DNA of 64,000 nt from Strobilurus pachycystidiatus. Taxonomy: Eukaryota > Basidiomycota > Agaricomycetes > Agaricales > Physalacriaceae. Under the pieces are notes generated by a model. It ran no database searches and was not told where the DNA came from. It saw nothing but the letters and a program-made list of their open reading frames with translations. Made by a program: the position numbers and the translations under genes. Below are positions 24,781 through 36,139 of the stretch, piece by piece. Each line of letters opens with the position of its first letter. Position 1 is the stretch's first letter. The stretch covers positions 1,662,560 to 1,726,559 of the forward strand of contig JAHLMK010000011.1 in the NCBI GenBank assembly GCA_019915135.1. The letters are read 5' to 3'.

Positions 24781-25405
24781 TGTTCACAAGTGATTTGCGC
24801 GGTCGGATGAAGCCGTCACTGGTCAGTGACTGAATGGTCGTTGCCGTGGGTCTGTCTGGGTCTGTCGAGTCGTGGGAGCCACGGGCTAGTATCTCGAGTC
24901 GAGTCTTGACGTGAAGATGGTATGACAATGTCAACAGCGCTCGACGGGCGGCAGTCTTCCCGCCGCGCCATCCCCCGTCCCCTACATCTTGCAGCGCAAG
25001 GTTCAGGACCTGGTATTCTGCAGTTGTGTTGACCAGTATTGCCCTCTCATCCTGCCCAAATGTACAATTTAAGCAACACCTAGATGATGATCAGCAGGGC
25101 CATCATTTAGTGCAATGACGTGCTTTCTGAACGACGCGCTTGAAGCTCTTTCAACGTAAGTTCATGGCAACACCTGTCAAGGCGTCGCGTCTTCAATGAA
25201 GAACGAAAGTGATTCAGTGTGCGTCGTGTTCGGAGCACCGAAAAATAGACGGATGCAAATTTGGTTTGATGTTGATATGTATAATGTTGTCTTTTTCCCA
25301 AGATTCCGATCCGACTATGGAGCGACATTATATATGTAAGGTACTTCTTCTTCGAACCAACTGCATCCGAGCCTCTCTACTCTCTCAACCTACTTACGCG
25401 CCGAA
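24781..25405. other. Upstream region of the broken membrane protein gene
   Basis: No gene seen. An AT-rich TATA-like stretch (ttatatatg, about 25328-25336) lies some 70 bases before the ATG at 25406 and may be the promoter of that gene. The remainder shows only short frames. Confidence 0.4.
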
Positions 25406-26815
25406 ATGGCAGTGGTCCCAGCAGTAGCGATTCGCCAGGACGTACTCACAATTGCGCTCGAATCCTTATTTTACGGTGCGTGTGAACCTGCCCACCCGTA
25501 CCCTACTCGGCGCGTATGATGCAGTTACCGAAGCCTTCATGCAGGATTCTACTGCATAATCATGTCCCAGTCCATCTACCTACTTCTGTCTGTCTCCACT
25601 CCTATTGTCTCGCTCTCTCAGGCTGAACATGATTTGGCAGCTACGGAGGCGTCAAGACCAGGGGGCGCCGAGTTTTCTTACTCTCGTCATGTTCTCGGCC
25701 GCGACAACGCAGTGGGGCCTGCAGCTCACATATGTTTTCAAGACGCTACCGTAAGATTCAAATCCCGCCCTCGTCATGTCCGCCTCTTTGGCGCGTGAAC
25801 GCAATAACATCGCGACCGCGTTCAACTCACTCAGCCGACTTGCAGTAAGTAAGCTGCTTGCTTCTCGTAGCATCCCTGCCTGAAAAGTCCTGTTACAATT
25901 CCTCTTCAGCGACGCAACTGTTATCTGGCGCGCTTGGGTGTTATGGAATGGAGAACAGGCCGTCGTGATTTTCCTGTGTACGACCTTTTTCTTGACGTTC
26001 GGTGAGTTTGCGATACAATCCTCTACACATCTCTCTCAGGGCTGACTGGTGTTTCAGCTGCAGAGGCGTTTGACCTCGGCTATGGGATCCACCAGCAGTT
26101 GAGCGGAAAGATTGTCAACGATCAGAGCTTCGCAGCCAAGGGCCATTCATCGCGGTCTGATCCTGCCCCTCGTCATCCCAACGCTATTCTTGAATGCCAG
26201 TGCGACTCTCCTCATCGCCTACAAGGCTTGGTGCGTCCACCGTTCCTCTCGTCGTACATGTTTTCGCAAGCACTCCGTTAGGCTACATCGTAAAGATATC
26301 CAGTCGCACGTCAAGGACCGAACCACCAAGGCAAGCACTGTCGAGAAGGTCTTGACGCTGTTCGTTGAATCCGGCCTTTACTGCCTCGTCTGGGTACGTC
26401 GAGTTTATGTCCATGACTAGGACATCTCTCAAGTTCTTCAGGCTGTGTATCTGATGGGTGCTGCCGGTCTGTTCGATGGTAAGGTTGGCTACAATATCAT
26501 GGCGGCTGTGATCGCACAAGTTCTCGGTACGTTCTGCCTCATCTACTTTCGTGCTCGGAGTTCTTAAATATGTTGCGGGGCATTTACCCAACGGCGATAA
26601 TTGTGCTCGTATGCCTTCAGCGTACTCATTGTGACCGCAACTTCACGTACACCACGAGCGAGTCGACACGTGCTCTAGACAGTTATCCAGACTTTGCGCC
26701 GAACACCACCACAATGACGAGCATAGGGGCAAACACCCGGGCAGGCGTGCAAGTAGATCTTACAAATCCCGGTTTGCGGCTTTGCGAGGACGATCTTGCG
26801 CGAGAAAAGGTTTAA
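25406..26815 (+). pseudogene. Broken gene for a mushroom-type seven-helix membrane protein
   Basis: The pieces spell a membrane protein of a kind common in agaricomycetes, recognisable by FSDATVIWRAWVLWNG, LFLNASATLLIAYKAW, then HRKDIQSHV and VEKVLTLFVESGLYCLVW. Function is unknown. Good exon joins: 25406-25475/25545-25591/25641 onward; AYKAW to HRKDI across an intron at about 26231-26281; LVW to AVYLMG across 26394-26443. Three lesions stand out. An in-frame TAA lies at 25752-25754 between TLP and DSNP in otherwise continuous text. A +1 frame change falls between about 26100 and 26165, though a 58 nt intron could absorb it. No AG acceptor precedes the final exon near 26580, where the sequence reads ttgcgggg. 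The remaining exon runs to TAA at 26813-26815. A functional gene with unusual splicing is possible but less likely. Confidence 0.65.
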
Positions 26816-26989
26816 TTACACGGGTTCATCAGTATCTTGTTTTGTCTGTACTCTACGCTTTCGTGCAATGATAATGCTCACGTCAATTTATGGGCGTGAA
26901 GATCAGATTTGAGCAGGAAGTCTCCGTACACAAATCTCCGATAGGAGCCTTCATCCCACAAACGACTCGGACGCCAGATTCTGCTGGAG

Positions 26990-27744
26990 ATGCGCGCTGT
27001 TGAGATGGAGGGGTGGAAGCCTGTTGAAGGTCATGTATCAGATACGCACCACTAGCTGACGATAGGCTCGGGAATTACTTCCACATATCATCTTGACCAC
27101 CAACTTCCACGTCGCCCGAAGATATTTGAGACCGAGCGCCTCCTTCTCCGCCCATTCCGCGAAAGCGACCTGCCCTCCATCATGTCACTTGTCAACGACG
27201 TGCGCGTCCTCCCCTACCTCACATCCGGCTACATCTGTCCACAGGGTCCCGGTACCGAGCGCCCTTCCGCACGATGTTCAACACCGACAAAGCGATCGCA
27301 TTCATCATCAAAACTCTGGACACGCACAAGTTTGTTGGCACGATCCGAGCGGCTCTGCATGATCGAAAGAACCGCGATGCGGAGCTGGGCATCTTTCTCG
27401 AACCACGGTGGTGGGATCGCGGGGAGGCCCTGCGGTGGATGGTGGATTATGTGTTTCGGGTGCTGGGTATGCATCGGTTCAGCCTGATAGTGTTTGGGTC
27501 GAATAATAGGGCAATTGATCTGTATAAGAGGATGTGGGTTCTTCCCGTAACCTGCGAACCTTGAACTTGACGTTGTTGGTAGGGGATTCAAATCGAGGGC
27601 ACGAAGAAGAAAGCAAATTGGAGCATGGCAGGGACATGGGAGGATATTGTCTTCATGGCTATCCTGGATGAGGAGTGGGCAGAGTTACGCGCCGCTGAGG
27701 AGGACGGCTGGGAGCATGTTGACGGGATCGTGTCCAATATATAG
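26990..27744 (+). CDS. GNAT-family N-acetyltransferase
   Basis: Transfers an acetyl group from acetyl-CoA to an amine; substrate unknown. Proposed exons 26990-27029, 27066-27245, 27293-27537 and 27583-27744 give 208 residues, a normal GNAT length. The N-terminal strand ETERLLLRPFRESDLPSIM is typical of the RimJ/RimL-like group. DAELGIFLEPRWWDRGEALR covers the beta4 and acetyl-CoA-binding region, though the usual Q/RxxGxG/A loop is loosely kept. FGSNNRAIDLYKRM is the conserved asparagine and C-terminal helix, and the end reads KKKANWSMAGTWEDIVFMAI. Weak points: the first intron would be only 36 nt, the 47 nt intron at 27246-27292 has a poor donor (gtcccg) and might be a frameshift instead, and the splice at 27538 inserts a Trp before GIQIEG. 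The family call is firm, the exact model less so. Confidence 0.72.
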
Positions 27745-28798
27745 TGAAGTATGTAAAACGTTCCTGACTACACACACATACGGAAAACGGCTTAACTCGC
27801 TGCTCTTTCTGAGTAAAGGGAACCACGAACGAATAGGTATATTTTTCCAGAAGATGAGTACGAGGTGAATATGTGCAATCGCGGGGCCAGTGGAGTGACA
27901 GCGACGACGAAGACGACACGCCCAGCGGTACTTAGGACCGTCATACCTCATACTTACACCCGCCTGCCCACGACACTAAATCGCGCTCTCGTTTTGCGAT
28001 GCTGAAAGAACCGTGTCAGCATCGCACTCAAAGACAAGCGCTTGATGCGCAGCCTCAACCATCCCAGCACTATAGACACCCGCCGTCCAACCTCGAGGAG
28101 GGATTCTGGACTCGTGGCCAAGCGAAAAATGCATGGAGCGCCCTACGCCGTCTTCGCCCGACATCTACTTAGATGTCCGAAGGGTGCTATCGCGATATGA
28201 GGAGGTATACGGTTAAATTCCACCATTGACTCTATACCGCACCCTTCCAGCGTAGTACTCGCATTGGGGCTAGACTGCGGCAATCCTCACTTATAATCCC
28301 CGTGGACGATTTGAGTCTCGAAGCGCCCTGGCCGAACGCTCATGACATCCACCGAGTCATCCAGTGTCGGCTTGAGTTGGAAAAGGAAAGGTAAGGGTTC
28401 CGTTGAGATGCTGTTTTCGCGAGCGCAAAGGTTCCAGTGCATGTGTAGGCATCAGAGGCCAGCTCTGGTAGTCTTGGAATGCTGAAAAGTTGACGACGAA
28501 AAGTAGATCGGTCGAATATGCGGATGGGTGAGAGCCACAAGGCGAGACTTCCCCGTGCCAAGACGTTCACTCGCCTTTCATGACTTAGCAGATTGTGGAG
28601 AACCATGAACGGATAGATTCCGGATCACCGTCGGAGCGCCCACACAGTTAGAACAGCAACTGCATCCTGGATTATAGCGTATAGAGCGTAAAATTATAAG
28701 AAATAGATAATCTGCGTATCGTCATTGATAAATCCACGTCACAGCACTGGAGGTAGTCTCACATTACATGGACAGCGTAGGGTCGGGCCAGGGTCGGA
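27745..28798. other. Intergenic region, no gene seen
   Basis: One kilobase between the convergent GNAT gene and the small membrane protein gene. An 88-codon minus-strand frame at 28340-28606 has no recognised domain and no splice partners. An AT-rich stretch near 28690-28740 may hold the 3' end of the minus-strand gene. Nothing else seen. Confidence 0.4.
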
Positions 28799-29221
28799 CT
28801 ACGAGCGATGGAGGGCGGGTTCCGGCCTGCTGATGATCTGCGACCTCTGCTCACGGTGAGCCATAGAGGGGTAGGCAAAATCGTCCTCCGTGTCCAGAGC
28901 GCGGCTCCGTCGGCGCCTGCTTCGTCTCCAAAGCCATAACAATGTGCCAGCAAACAGCAGCGCGCCTGAAGGAGGCGGGAGGTGAGCGACGCCGGCAGGC
29001 ATGGTTCATCCGCACGTACCAATGCCAAGCACAAGTCCGATCATCAGCGCCGGGTGGGGGCCGTCCGGGGTTTCGCTGCAGTTGAATCTGGGAGGCGCAT
29101 AAGCGAGCGAGCTTGACTACGCAATGGGGGCATACCCAGTACACGTCGACGCGCTGACAGCAGCAATGGACGCCAAGACGATTGCGCCGGTCGTCGGTTT
29201 AGCGCGACAGATGAAAGACAT
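28799..29221 (-). CDS. Small single-pass membrane protein with basic cytosolic tail
   Basis: Three exons, 29221-29136, 29087-29020 and 28965-28799, join in frame across introns of 48 and 54 nt into 106 residues. The start MSFICRAKPTTG leads into a hydrophobic stretch AIVLASIAAVSAS that could be a signal peptide. A short Cys-containing segment (STCTGFNCSETPDGPHP) follows, then the transmembrane helix ALMIGLVLGIGALLFAGTLL, a strongly basic WRRSRRRRSR stop-transfer, and a polar tail ending ALHRS. This is the common layout of mushroom single-pass surface proteins, whose ectodomains are usually larger. The frame also continues upstream through a splice acceptor at 29236/29237, so more 5' exons may exist. 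Function unknown. Confidence 0.55.
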
Positions 29222-30326
29222 GGCGCAGGCGCCGATCTGGCAAGAGGAAAGCCGCGGTTTGGCGCCATTCCAAGGCCATCAGTCGACTGGCCAGCTTGGC
29301 GGTGTGAAGACAAGAGTGCGTCCTGTCAAGCACGATGAGTAACTTCACGGCATCGATCGGCAGGTGTGATCGGACGCCAACGAAAATCCCTTCCTCGCCC
29401 TCCGACGATGACATGCACTCCCCAAAATCGATATACACGAGCTTGATGGCGCCTGGGATAGAAAGATAATCCCGCATTGGCCGTCTTGACTAGATCTGAT
29501 AACGCGACTCTTCATTTAGCGCCTCCCACGTCCAGATTGATAGCCGAAGACTGTACGCGCCCAACTTGGCGTGCACTTCTTCTATCTCCCACAAGAACGC
29601 GCGAGCTGCATTTGTGGTACCATTCACCGAATGATGCACTCACTGGGATTTCTCTGCTGCTTGAAATTCGATACGTAGCTTGTGCGTCAATAATCGTCCC
29701 GTTGAGTGCTATCCTGGCGCTTGCCGTCTTTGTGAGTGCCTCACGGGTTGGAACGCTTCTTAGTACTAACGCTGGCGACTAATATAAGTATGGGCGACTA
29801 TACGACCTTAAACCGCCAATGTTGTCCACTTGCTCAACTGCCATCAATGCGCTCATGTTCTTGACGACTCCGAGGCGTGTTGCTCGACGTTCCGAGGACT
29901 CTTCTTCCGTCCAAAGTACCACGACATGGTAGTCATCTTCCTAACTATGGATACTCACAATGCGATAGCGACTTCCGTTTTTCAACTCGGCATCTCTCCT
30001 CCATGGCTCGCGACTGTTCGCTGGCGTGTCCGACATCACAAGGAAGTCCACCCAGAACAATCCGGCCTTCCCCTTTGCTTCGCGGGCCATGAGAGCCTAG
30101 CGAGGACATGTACTGAGGATCCGTAAGGACTGGAAAAGTGGAAAGCGCGGTAGTACCCTCCCTCTGTCATCAAGGCTCTGGCTAGTCATCGTATCTTTCT
30201 AACGCGGCTTGACGAGCCCTCCGCAGTCAGTTCAATTACTACCGTCTGGGAGGGAATAAACGCACGAATTAGATAGTAGCTGTCGTGAGCCGGCCATCTG
30301 TCTATATACGGTGAACGACCGTCGAC
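29222..30326. other. Intergenic region, no certain gene
   Basis: Possibly contains missed 5' exons of the minus-strand membrane protein gene (a minus-strand frame at 29199-29477 is open but unrecognised). On the plus strand a frame at 29477-29782 has one hydrophobic stretch but no splice support. TATATA at 30303-30308 lies just before the next gene. Confidence 0.35.
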
Positions 30327-30995
30327 ATGGATGCGGACCCTCCAACTGATCCCAACTCCTACCACCTCTCAAACGGTCAGTCGCTCGCTGTTTACTCGCT
30401 AGGACTGGATTTCTAAGCAGTCATGGCTAGAATGGTCAAATTGAAGCCGACGAAGAAGCCAACAAGGCAGGCAAAAAAAGGCGGCGCAAATGCGAAAGGA
30501 AAGAAGGTAGCGGATGTCGCGACGGTATCTCCCGCCACAAGAGTAACAGAGCCACCGCACCTAGCATTGATGAATGGTATGGAGCCAAAGACAGCCGAAG
30601 AGGTCGGTGAATTCTTCAGTTCAAAAAATCTGGACCTCATGGCAAGCCATCAGTCACGAACCGATGTCCTCCAGCTATTCAAAGCTGCTAAGGAAGATTT
30701 AATGAAACCGGCAGTTCCTGCTGAAGTATGCGATCATCTGGACTGGGTGGCGAAGTGGCTGCCCGGAGTCGTTCGGCCAGAAACAGTCGCACTACTGAAG
30801 GACCAGTCGCGAGCAAAGGAGCCGATCGCTCCAGAGATTTCAACGGCGGACCTGAGTGGTCGAGACTTGATGCAAACTTCGACCCCCACGATTGTAGACA
30901 CTTCCGTGGGCGAAGGTCCCAGCCATATCGATGATGGTAGCCAGGGGAAAATGAAGTCATTGAAGAGGAGACGCGAATCACGCGATGCAGATTGA
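30327..30995 (+). CDS. Unknown lysine-rich protein
   Basis: Exons 30327-30375 and 30421-30995 join across a clean 45 nt intron (gtcagt to aagcag) into 207 residues starting MDADPPTDPNSYHLSNV. Starting instead at the ATG at 30423 gives 190 residues. The N-terminus carries a lysine-rich run (KLKPTKKPTRQAKKGGANAK), the middle is helical and mildly acidic (KTAEEVGEFFSSKNLDLM, VCDHLDWVAKWLPGVV), and the C-terminus ends with KSLKRRRESRDAD. The basic ends suggest nuclear localisation. I recognise no domain. It is the last convincing intact gene before the telomere. Confidence 0.6.
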
Positions 30996-33261
30996 CGGGG
31001 ATGGGATGAGTAGCGGACCGAGTACATAAGGCTCGTAACAGCAGTTGTTCTATCACATTAGATGCACCGAAGAACAAAGGTCGAGCATTGGGAACATTGG
31101 AGAATCGATTCAGGGGAAGAAGGCAGGAAAGAGTGCATGTACTCCATATATCATATATAACGACCGAGTCACTGCACAATGCGTTGCGCAGAGGCGCGCT
31201 GGCTCGTACAAAATTTTGATAGTCTGTGGGCGTCACTTATTCACGTATATCAATTCCCGCAACGCCAAGAGGGAAGGCCGATCCGAGGAGCCAAAGTTCA
31301 GTCGCAGCCTGAGGAGGATCAAACATCAAGCCCATCAAGTAGCCACGCAGCTCACGCTAGGCCGTAGAACGTGAACAGTCAAGACCTTCGTCCCTCTCCA
31401 ATGCCGAGGAAATCTCATGTTGAATGACAGCCAGGGGACTAATTCAGAAAAAATCAGAGATTTCGCGAACACCAATCCAAGCCGAAGGGCTCACAGCAAA
31501 GGAGGCAGTTCACGAGACACGGACCGTAGACAAGGACAAGGAGGCGTCACTTTGTGCCGTAGAATAAGCTCGGGCTGTAGGAAGTAGTGTAGGCGACGTC
31601 CATGTCAAGATGTATAGCCAATAGCATGCTGAGTGGAGGACGTGAAAATATCCTGCCGCCTGTGAGAATGCAGACACAGATGTCAACAGGGAAAAGCAAA
31701 TGTTGTAATTAGAGTATGGAGGTAACGCTGCGTAATACTAGGCCAGAGGTATAAAAATAGTCGTCGCGTCTTCTGATTACGAGGGGCGGACCACGACTCT
31801 GCCTTGTCGGCGTCAGCGCCCCGACGCACCCTCCCGCCAGCCTGCCCCGTAACAGAGAAGTGTCGATCAAGCCAGTGACTAGTGCAATGAGCGATTGACG
31901 CAGGGAAGTGGGAGACGAGAGGCCGGGTAGAGAGAAGGAAGCTTCGAGGGTTAGTACGAGGAGGGCAGACGATGAGAACGGGAAGCGGCTGGGCTAGGGA
32001 GGGGCGAGGATGATGTGGATGATATATGATCGGCGGAATAGAGAACTTGGGGGACGGGAGGCGACGAGGGACTGGAACAAAGCGGGAGTGGGGCGAGCGG
32101 GATGAGAGGAGACAGGGGAGCAGGTGCTACCCGTGATGAAGGGGTGCCTGGAGAAGAGGACCGTATGTAGGATAGCGGGGAGAAGGGTGTGAGAACGGCA
32201 ATATCGATGTCTTCGTGTTGTCTTCGGTGTACAATGTGAGGAGGGAGAAAACAGGCAGAACCAACGACACACCAAGTTCGCATTTCTTCCCTTCATCTCT
32301 CCAGTACGTTCTTCATGCTCTCACAAGGCGCATTTGCATTGTCATTTGTAGCAGGCCAAGTCGTGTTGTTGCGGCGATCCTAAACCAGATAGGCTTGCAG
32401 CAAGACGAGATGAGCAAAACGGGTTGTGGGGAGCTATAATGCTTGGAAAGATCAAATCCGAGCAAAGATGGGCAAAATCTGAATCTTCCGAGCACAACTA
32501 AGGCAAAACGAAAGAAAAGAAATGATAGGTCCACGCACCTACTTAGCGGAGACTGTCTCCGGACATGAGTTTCGTTTGATTGGATACCGGACGGAAGCCC
32601 GTCAGCCAAACATGGGAGAGGCCGCTACCAAGTTGAATCCGCTGCGACGCCTGCGCGGTTGACTTCGTTTGGAGATTCTGCTCGTCCCATTACGGACGTC
32701 TGTTGTGATCGTCGTCGTCGAGGAGAGGCGCTGGTGCACGTTGTCGTCGAGGCGAGTATTGAAAGGAGGGGGCGGCGGCGTGGGAATGGGAGCGTCGATG
32801 GTGTTGCTGTTGGTGGGTCGAGCAGAAGAGAGCGAGCGGGCAACATGATGTCATCGTCGCAAATCAAGTTGCCGCCGTTCGGACCGGGGTGCCATCTGTA
32901 AGTACCTTTTGCTCGCCGACGACGACGACGTACGACCTGCTGATTGTTGTCGACGCGACTCATCTCTCCCACGCACGCCCGCGCCTTAATGCCGCCCTCT
33001 GCTGTTGCTTTCGACGCCGCTGACGCGTCCTGTCCTCTGGCCCGCCCGCCCGCTTCCCCCTCCTCCTCGAATCCATGGCAGGCTTTTGGCTACGTGCTGA
33101 CATCTTCCCTGGACAGTGGATCCAGTCCGTGTCTGATAGCTTAGACCCGCACCTCAGCGCCACCATCTGACGCGGTCTTGTACACTGCCTACGCGTCGTG
33201 CTCCTCTCCTTCGCCTTGCTTTTCCTCTTCGACCAATGGCGCAGCATTCATTTAGGAATCG
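30996..33261. other. Gene-poor region with purine-biased tract
   Basis: No convincing gene. From about 31900 to 32210 the plus strand is strongly G/A-rich, so the minus strand shows Ser/Pro-rich frames that reflect composition, not coding. A shorter CGTCG-rich patch occurs at 32700-32830. TATA-like text appears at 31743-31756. No RNA gene or transposon terminus recognised. Confidence 0.4.
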
Positions 33262-34759
33262 ATGGCACCTCTTTGGCGACGCGTGAGCCCCACCCACATG
33301 GGCAGCGAGCAGTCCGCACCGGTCTTGCAGTTGCAGGACCTGGACGACAACGACTTGGAATGCGACCTGGACGACGACGACTCGATTCCCCGCCCCCGCT
33401 GATGCACGAGATGCGGATGAGGTCCGTCAATATGCTATTACCGTGCCGTCTGGGGCGGGCGCTTGACGGTGCATGATCTCATTCAGAGACTATCACTGCT
33501 AGCCGACTCCGAAAAGCGGCGCGCTCTCGTAGGCTTTGTCCTCACCTAGACCTCTCACGCCCATCACTTCCGGGTGCGCCACATCGTCTATCGCCGACTT
33601 CTTCGCCGAGGACGAGGGTGCAATATGCTTCTCCGCCTGCCGTGGGTGTACTGCCAGCTACTGCATCATTTCTCCCGGACATATCTTTGCCGCGTCATAC
33701 TCTTTGCCCCGCCGATGTCAGTGACTCGGTGGCGTCAATAGTTTCGCAAATTGGCCCGCCCAGCGATGAAGGGGATGAGAGCCGTAGACTTTCTCAAAGT
33801 GTACCACGACCAACACTGTCGCCGCTTCAGTGTGCGAAAATATCCTTATCGTCTGAACTATTGACTGAACACCATCTGGACTCCGACAATAGGTGCTCTG
33901 AGTCGTCTTGGTGCCTTCTCAGGCTCACTCTCCCGCCCGCATAATCCTATGGCTGTCCTACATCGGCACTGCTTATCTGATGATGCTGCCCACGGCTGTG
34001 CGTGGTACGTTAGTACTCCTTCTTTTTTACTCCTTTACTAAGTTCGTCAACAGCCTCTTGTTCTCTCTGAAATCGCCTCCCCTCCATCGGCTTATCGCCT
34101 CCATTCTCATTGCCGACATGGCTTTATGCCGTTCCTTTACGATGGCAGCGGAACGGAACATTGGCCCCATCGCTCGATCGCTCGGCCTGACCTGGTGGTT
34201 ACTCGAGCTCTTATCTCTTTGTCGCAATATTCAGCTGTTGTCCGCCGGCATTCTGGGCGTGTCGACGAGGACCGTAGAGGCCTGATCGCGCCTTTGGACA
34301 CGCAGCGACCCGCATAAAGCTTTGATGAGTACCATCAGGTTCTGTCCCCTCGCAATGTCTAACAGCTTCGGCCTCTGCTTTCCATGCTCTACGCCCTATG
34401 CATTGAGGTGGTATCCGCGTCGCCGGGGTTCCGTCGCGCACACTATCGCTCCGGATGCGCCTTGGGACATTTAACGGAGGAGTCAATACTCAGGTACGCT
34501 TCTCCTGTTTCAACTTGGATTTTCTATTGCTCGTCGAATCTGGACCTCGTTTATCTACGGTAGCTTCTCGTTCGGCGGGATTTGACAACTTAATAGCGTG
34601 ATGACACTTAGCGGTGACCCGCAGCATACTGAGACGACTAGACCAGCGCCCACGGATGGCGTGCTCATTGACCTCACCATCCCACAGCCGTTCTACGGAC
34701 CTGCAAAAGAGTCAGCTTTAGCTTGCCACCATCACGTGGTGTGTTTGATTTACAAATAA
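33262..34759 (+). pseudogene. Probable decayed gene, several coding-like pieces in different frames
   Basis: Successive plus-strand pieces read like protein but change frame. An acidic start at 33262-33402 (MAPLWRRVSPTHMGSEQSAP, later a Asp-rich run) is followed in the next frame by DARDADEVRQYAITVPSGAG. The first frame then resumes with LTVHDLIQRLSLLADSEKRR up to TAG at about 33547. A Ser/Pro-rich 109-codon frame follows (33618-33944), then a hydrophobic piece (YIGTAYLMMLPTAV), and a last frame 34601-34759 (DGVLIDLTIPQPFYGPAKES). Splicing could explain some shifts, but the change inside the G/C run near 33455 has no room for an intron. I do not recognise the family. Confidence 0.35.
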
Positions 34760-35180
34760 GGATGGACATATTCGTCAGTCCCTGCCCGTTCCTTTTTATT
34801 TTTTGCTCTGATGCCGGTTTTTAAGGAAGGCGTCACCCGCGATGCACATCTATCACTCTAGTGCATTTTTCTACTGTGTAACAGAGTTGAATAGCATATT
34901 CTTTTGTACACCGGGTAGTTTTAAGCACAGCAACACAAATTAGAGTGTTTGTGTGGTCTAAGTCATTGACTCGGGTATTTGGCACCCAAAGAAGCTAAGA
35001 AACGGCATGCAGTAAGTCCAAATAGTCAAGAGTGTGTAAAGGTGGACATATGGACACATGTTGAATGATGGGGGTGGAAGCAACATGAAGTTGGCTTGGT
35101 GTTGAAGGCATCTCCCCCTTGTTTCTGTTCTCAATGAGATCTGAACGAAATGACTTGTTCTAAAGGGACAAAAGAGGCAT
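34760..35180. other. Proximal flank of the satellite array
   Basis: AT-richer, no open frame of note. The last bases before the array (taaagggacaaaagaggcat) do not resemble the satellite unit. The array begins abruptly at tttcacattt. Confidence 0.6.
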
Positions 35181-36139
35181 TTTCACATTTCGAATAAGTT
35201 CTGCGTAGCGTGCGGAGGTCGGAGAGTGGCGTTGGAGGTGCTGGACTTGTGTTTTGACTGGGTTGGGTCAGTGGCGGTAGCAACAGAGGGTGTACGTGGC
35301 TGAGAATGACAAGGCGAGGCTTGCGATTGAGTCGGAAGACTTGAGAAATGCAACAACGGGCGATTGACGGGTAAGGACTCGGGTTGCGCGTCCTCAGCGT
35401 CAAGCGTGACACTCGTGTGTCTGAGCGGGTGAGTCGACGCGTTCAATACTATGTTGAGCATCTGTTCACAAGTGACAGACTGAGATCGGGAACTGATTCG
35501 GAGTGCGTAATCTCACTCACTTTGACCCGGATGCACGTTTGACTTGTCGACGCAGAACTGGGGATCTGTGCACTCACGCCGAGTTCTGGTTAGGTTTAGA
35601 AAGGTTGGGGGAGTGTGTCTGCAGCGTAAAGATGCTCCATCTGTATTGTGGTGGGGGTGAGGTGTGTTTACAACTGAAGGCGCTGTCACGCTCGCTTGCG
35701 GTGACGGTAAGGACGCGGGACTGTGTGTATGAGGTGCTAGACCTGGTTCTCCGTGTGAAACAATATTCGCACTGTATATGCAACTCGGGCGAGTCTGTGA
35801 TCAGACTTGTGTTAGCTTTGAAATGACGCGACAAATGAGCAACAAAGATCAATCTCACGAGGCGACCGCTTGGACGGAGGAAGTGTTGCTGCTGTCACTG
35901 AGGTTTGTGTATGACACGGTGAGGGTTAGGGTGCGCGCAGGAGCGTCTTGGCAGTTCAACAAATGGTCTATTTGTGTTGTGGTGAGGGTGAAGTGTGTCT
36001 ACTACTACTGAAGGCGCTGTTGCGCTTGCTTGCAGTGGACTCATCACAGACTGGTTGCTGACTTGATGCGGCGTTGAAGAGTGAGTGGCAGCATGCATTT
36101 GAGTACACGGGGCGTGGCATACAGTGCACGTTCAATCAA
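35181..36139 (+). repeat. Satellite unit 1 (representative 959 bp monomer)
   Basis: The unit starts tttcacatttcgaataag and ends with ttcaatcaa. It contains two related sub-repeats of about 75 bases at 35632-35703 and 35963-36039 (offset 331), both with tgaaggcgctgt and cttgc near their ends, so the monomer itself grew partly by internal duplication. Telomere-like text occurs at 35588-35599 (ggttaggtttag) and 35923-35931 (gggttaggg). The variable T lies at 35819 in this copy. Confidence 0.9.
35923..35931 (+). repeat. Telomere-like motif inside the satellite unit (first of 29)
   Basis: GGGTTAGGG, one and a half telomere repeats, in the same orientation as the chromosome-end repeats at 63941-64000. 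It recurs at +959 steps through all units, in the context cggtgagggttagggtgcgc. It is long enough to anneal to a telomerase RNA template, but whether it acts as a seed is unknown. Confidence 0.8.

Noticed and set aside
31951..32296. Ser/Pro-rich minus-strand frames of 100-110 codons
   Set aside because: They arise from a purine-rich tract on the plus strand; two different frames look equally proline-rich.
34760..35180. Possible LTR or transposon terminus at the left edge of the array
   Set aside because: No inverted terminal repeat, primer-binding site or polypurine tract, and the flank is not repeated on the right side of the array.
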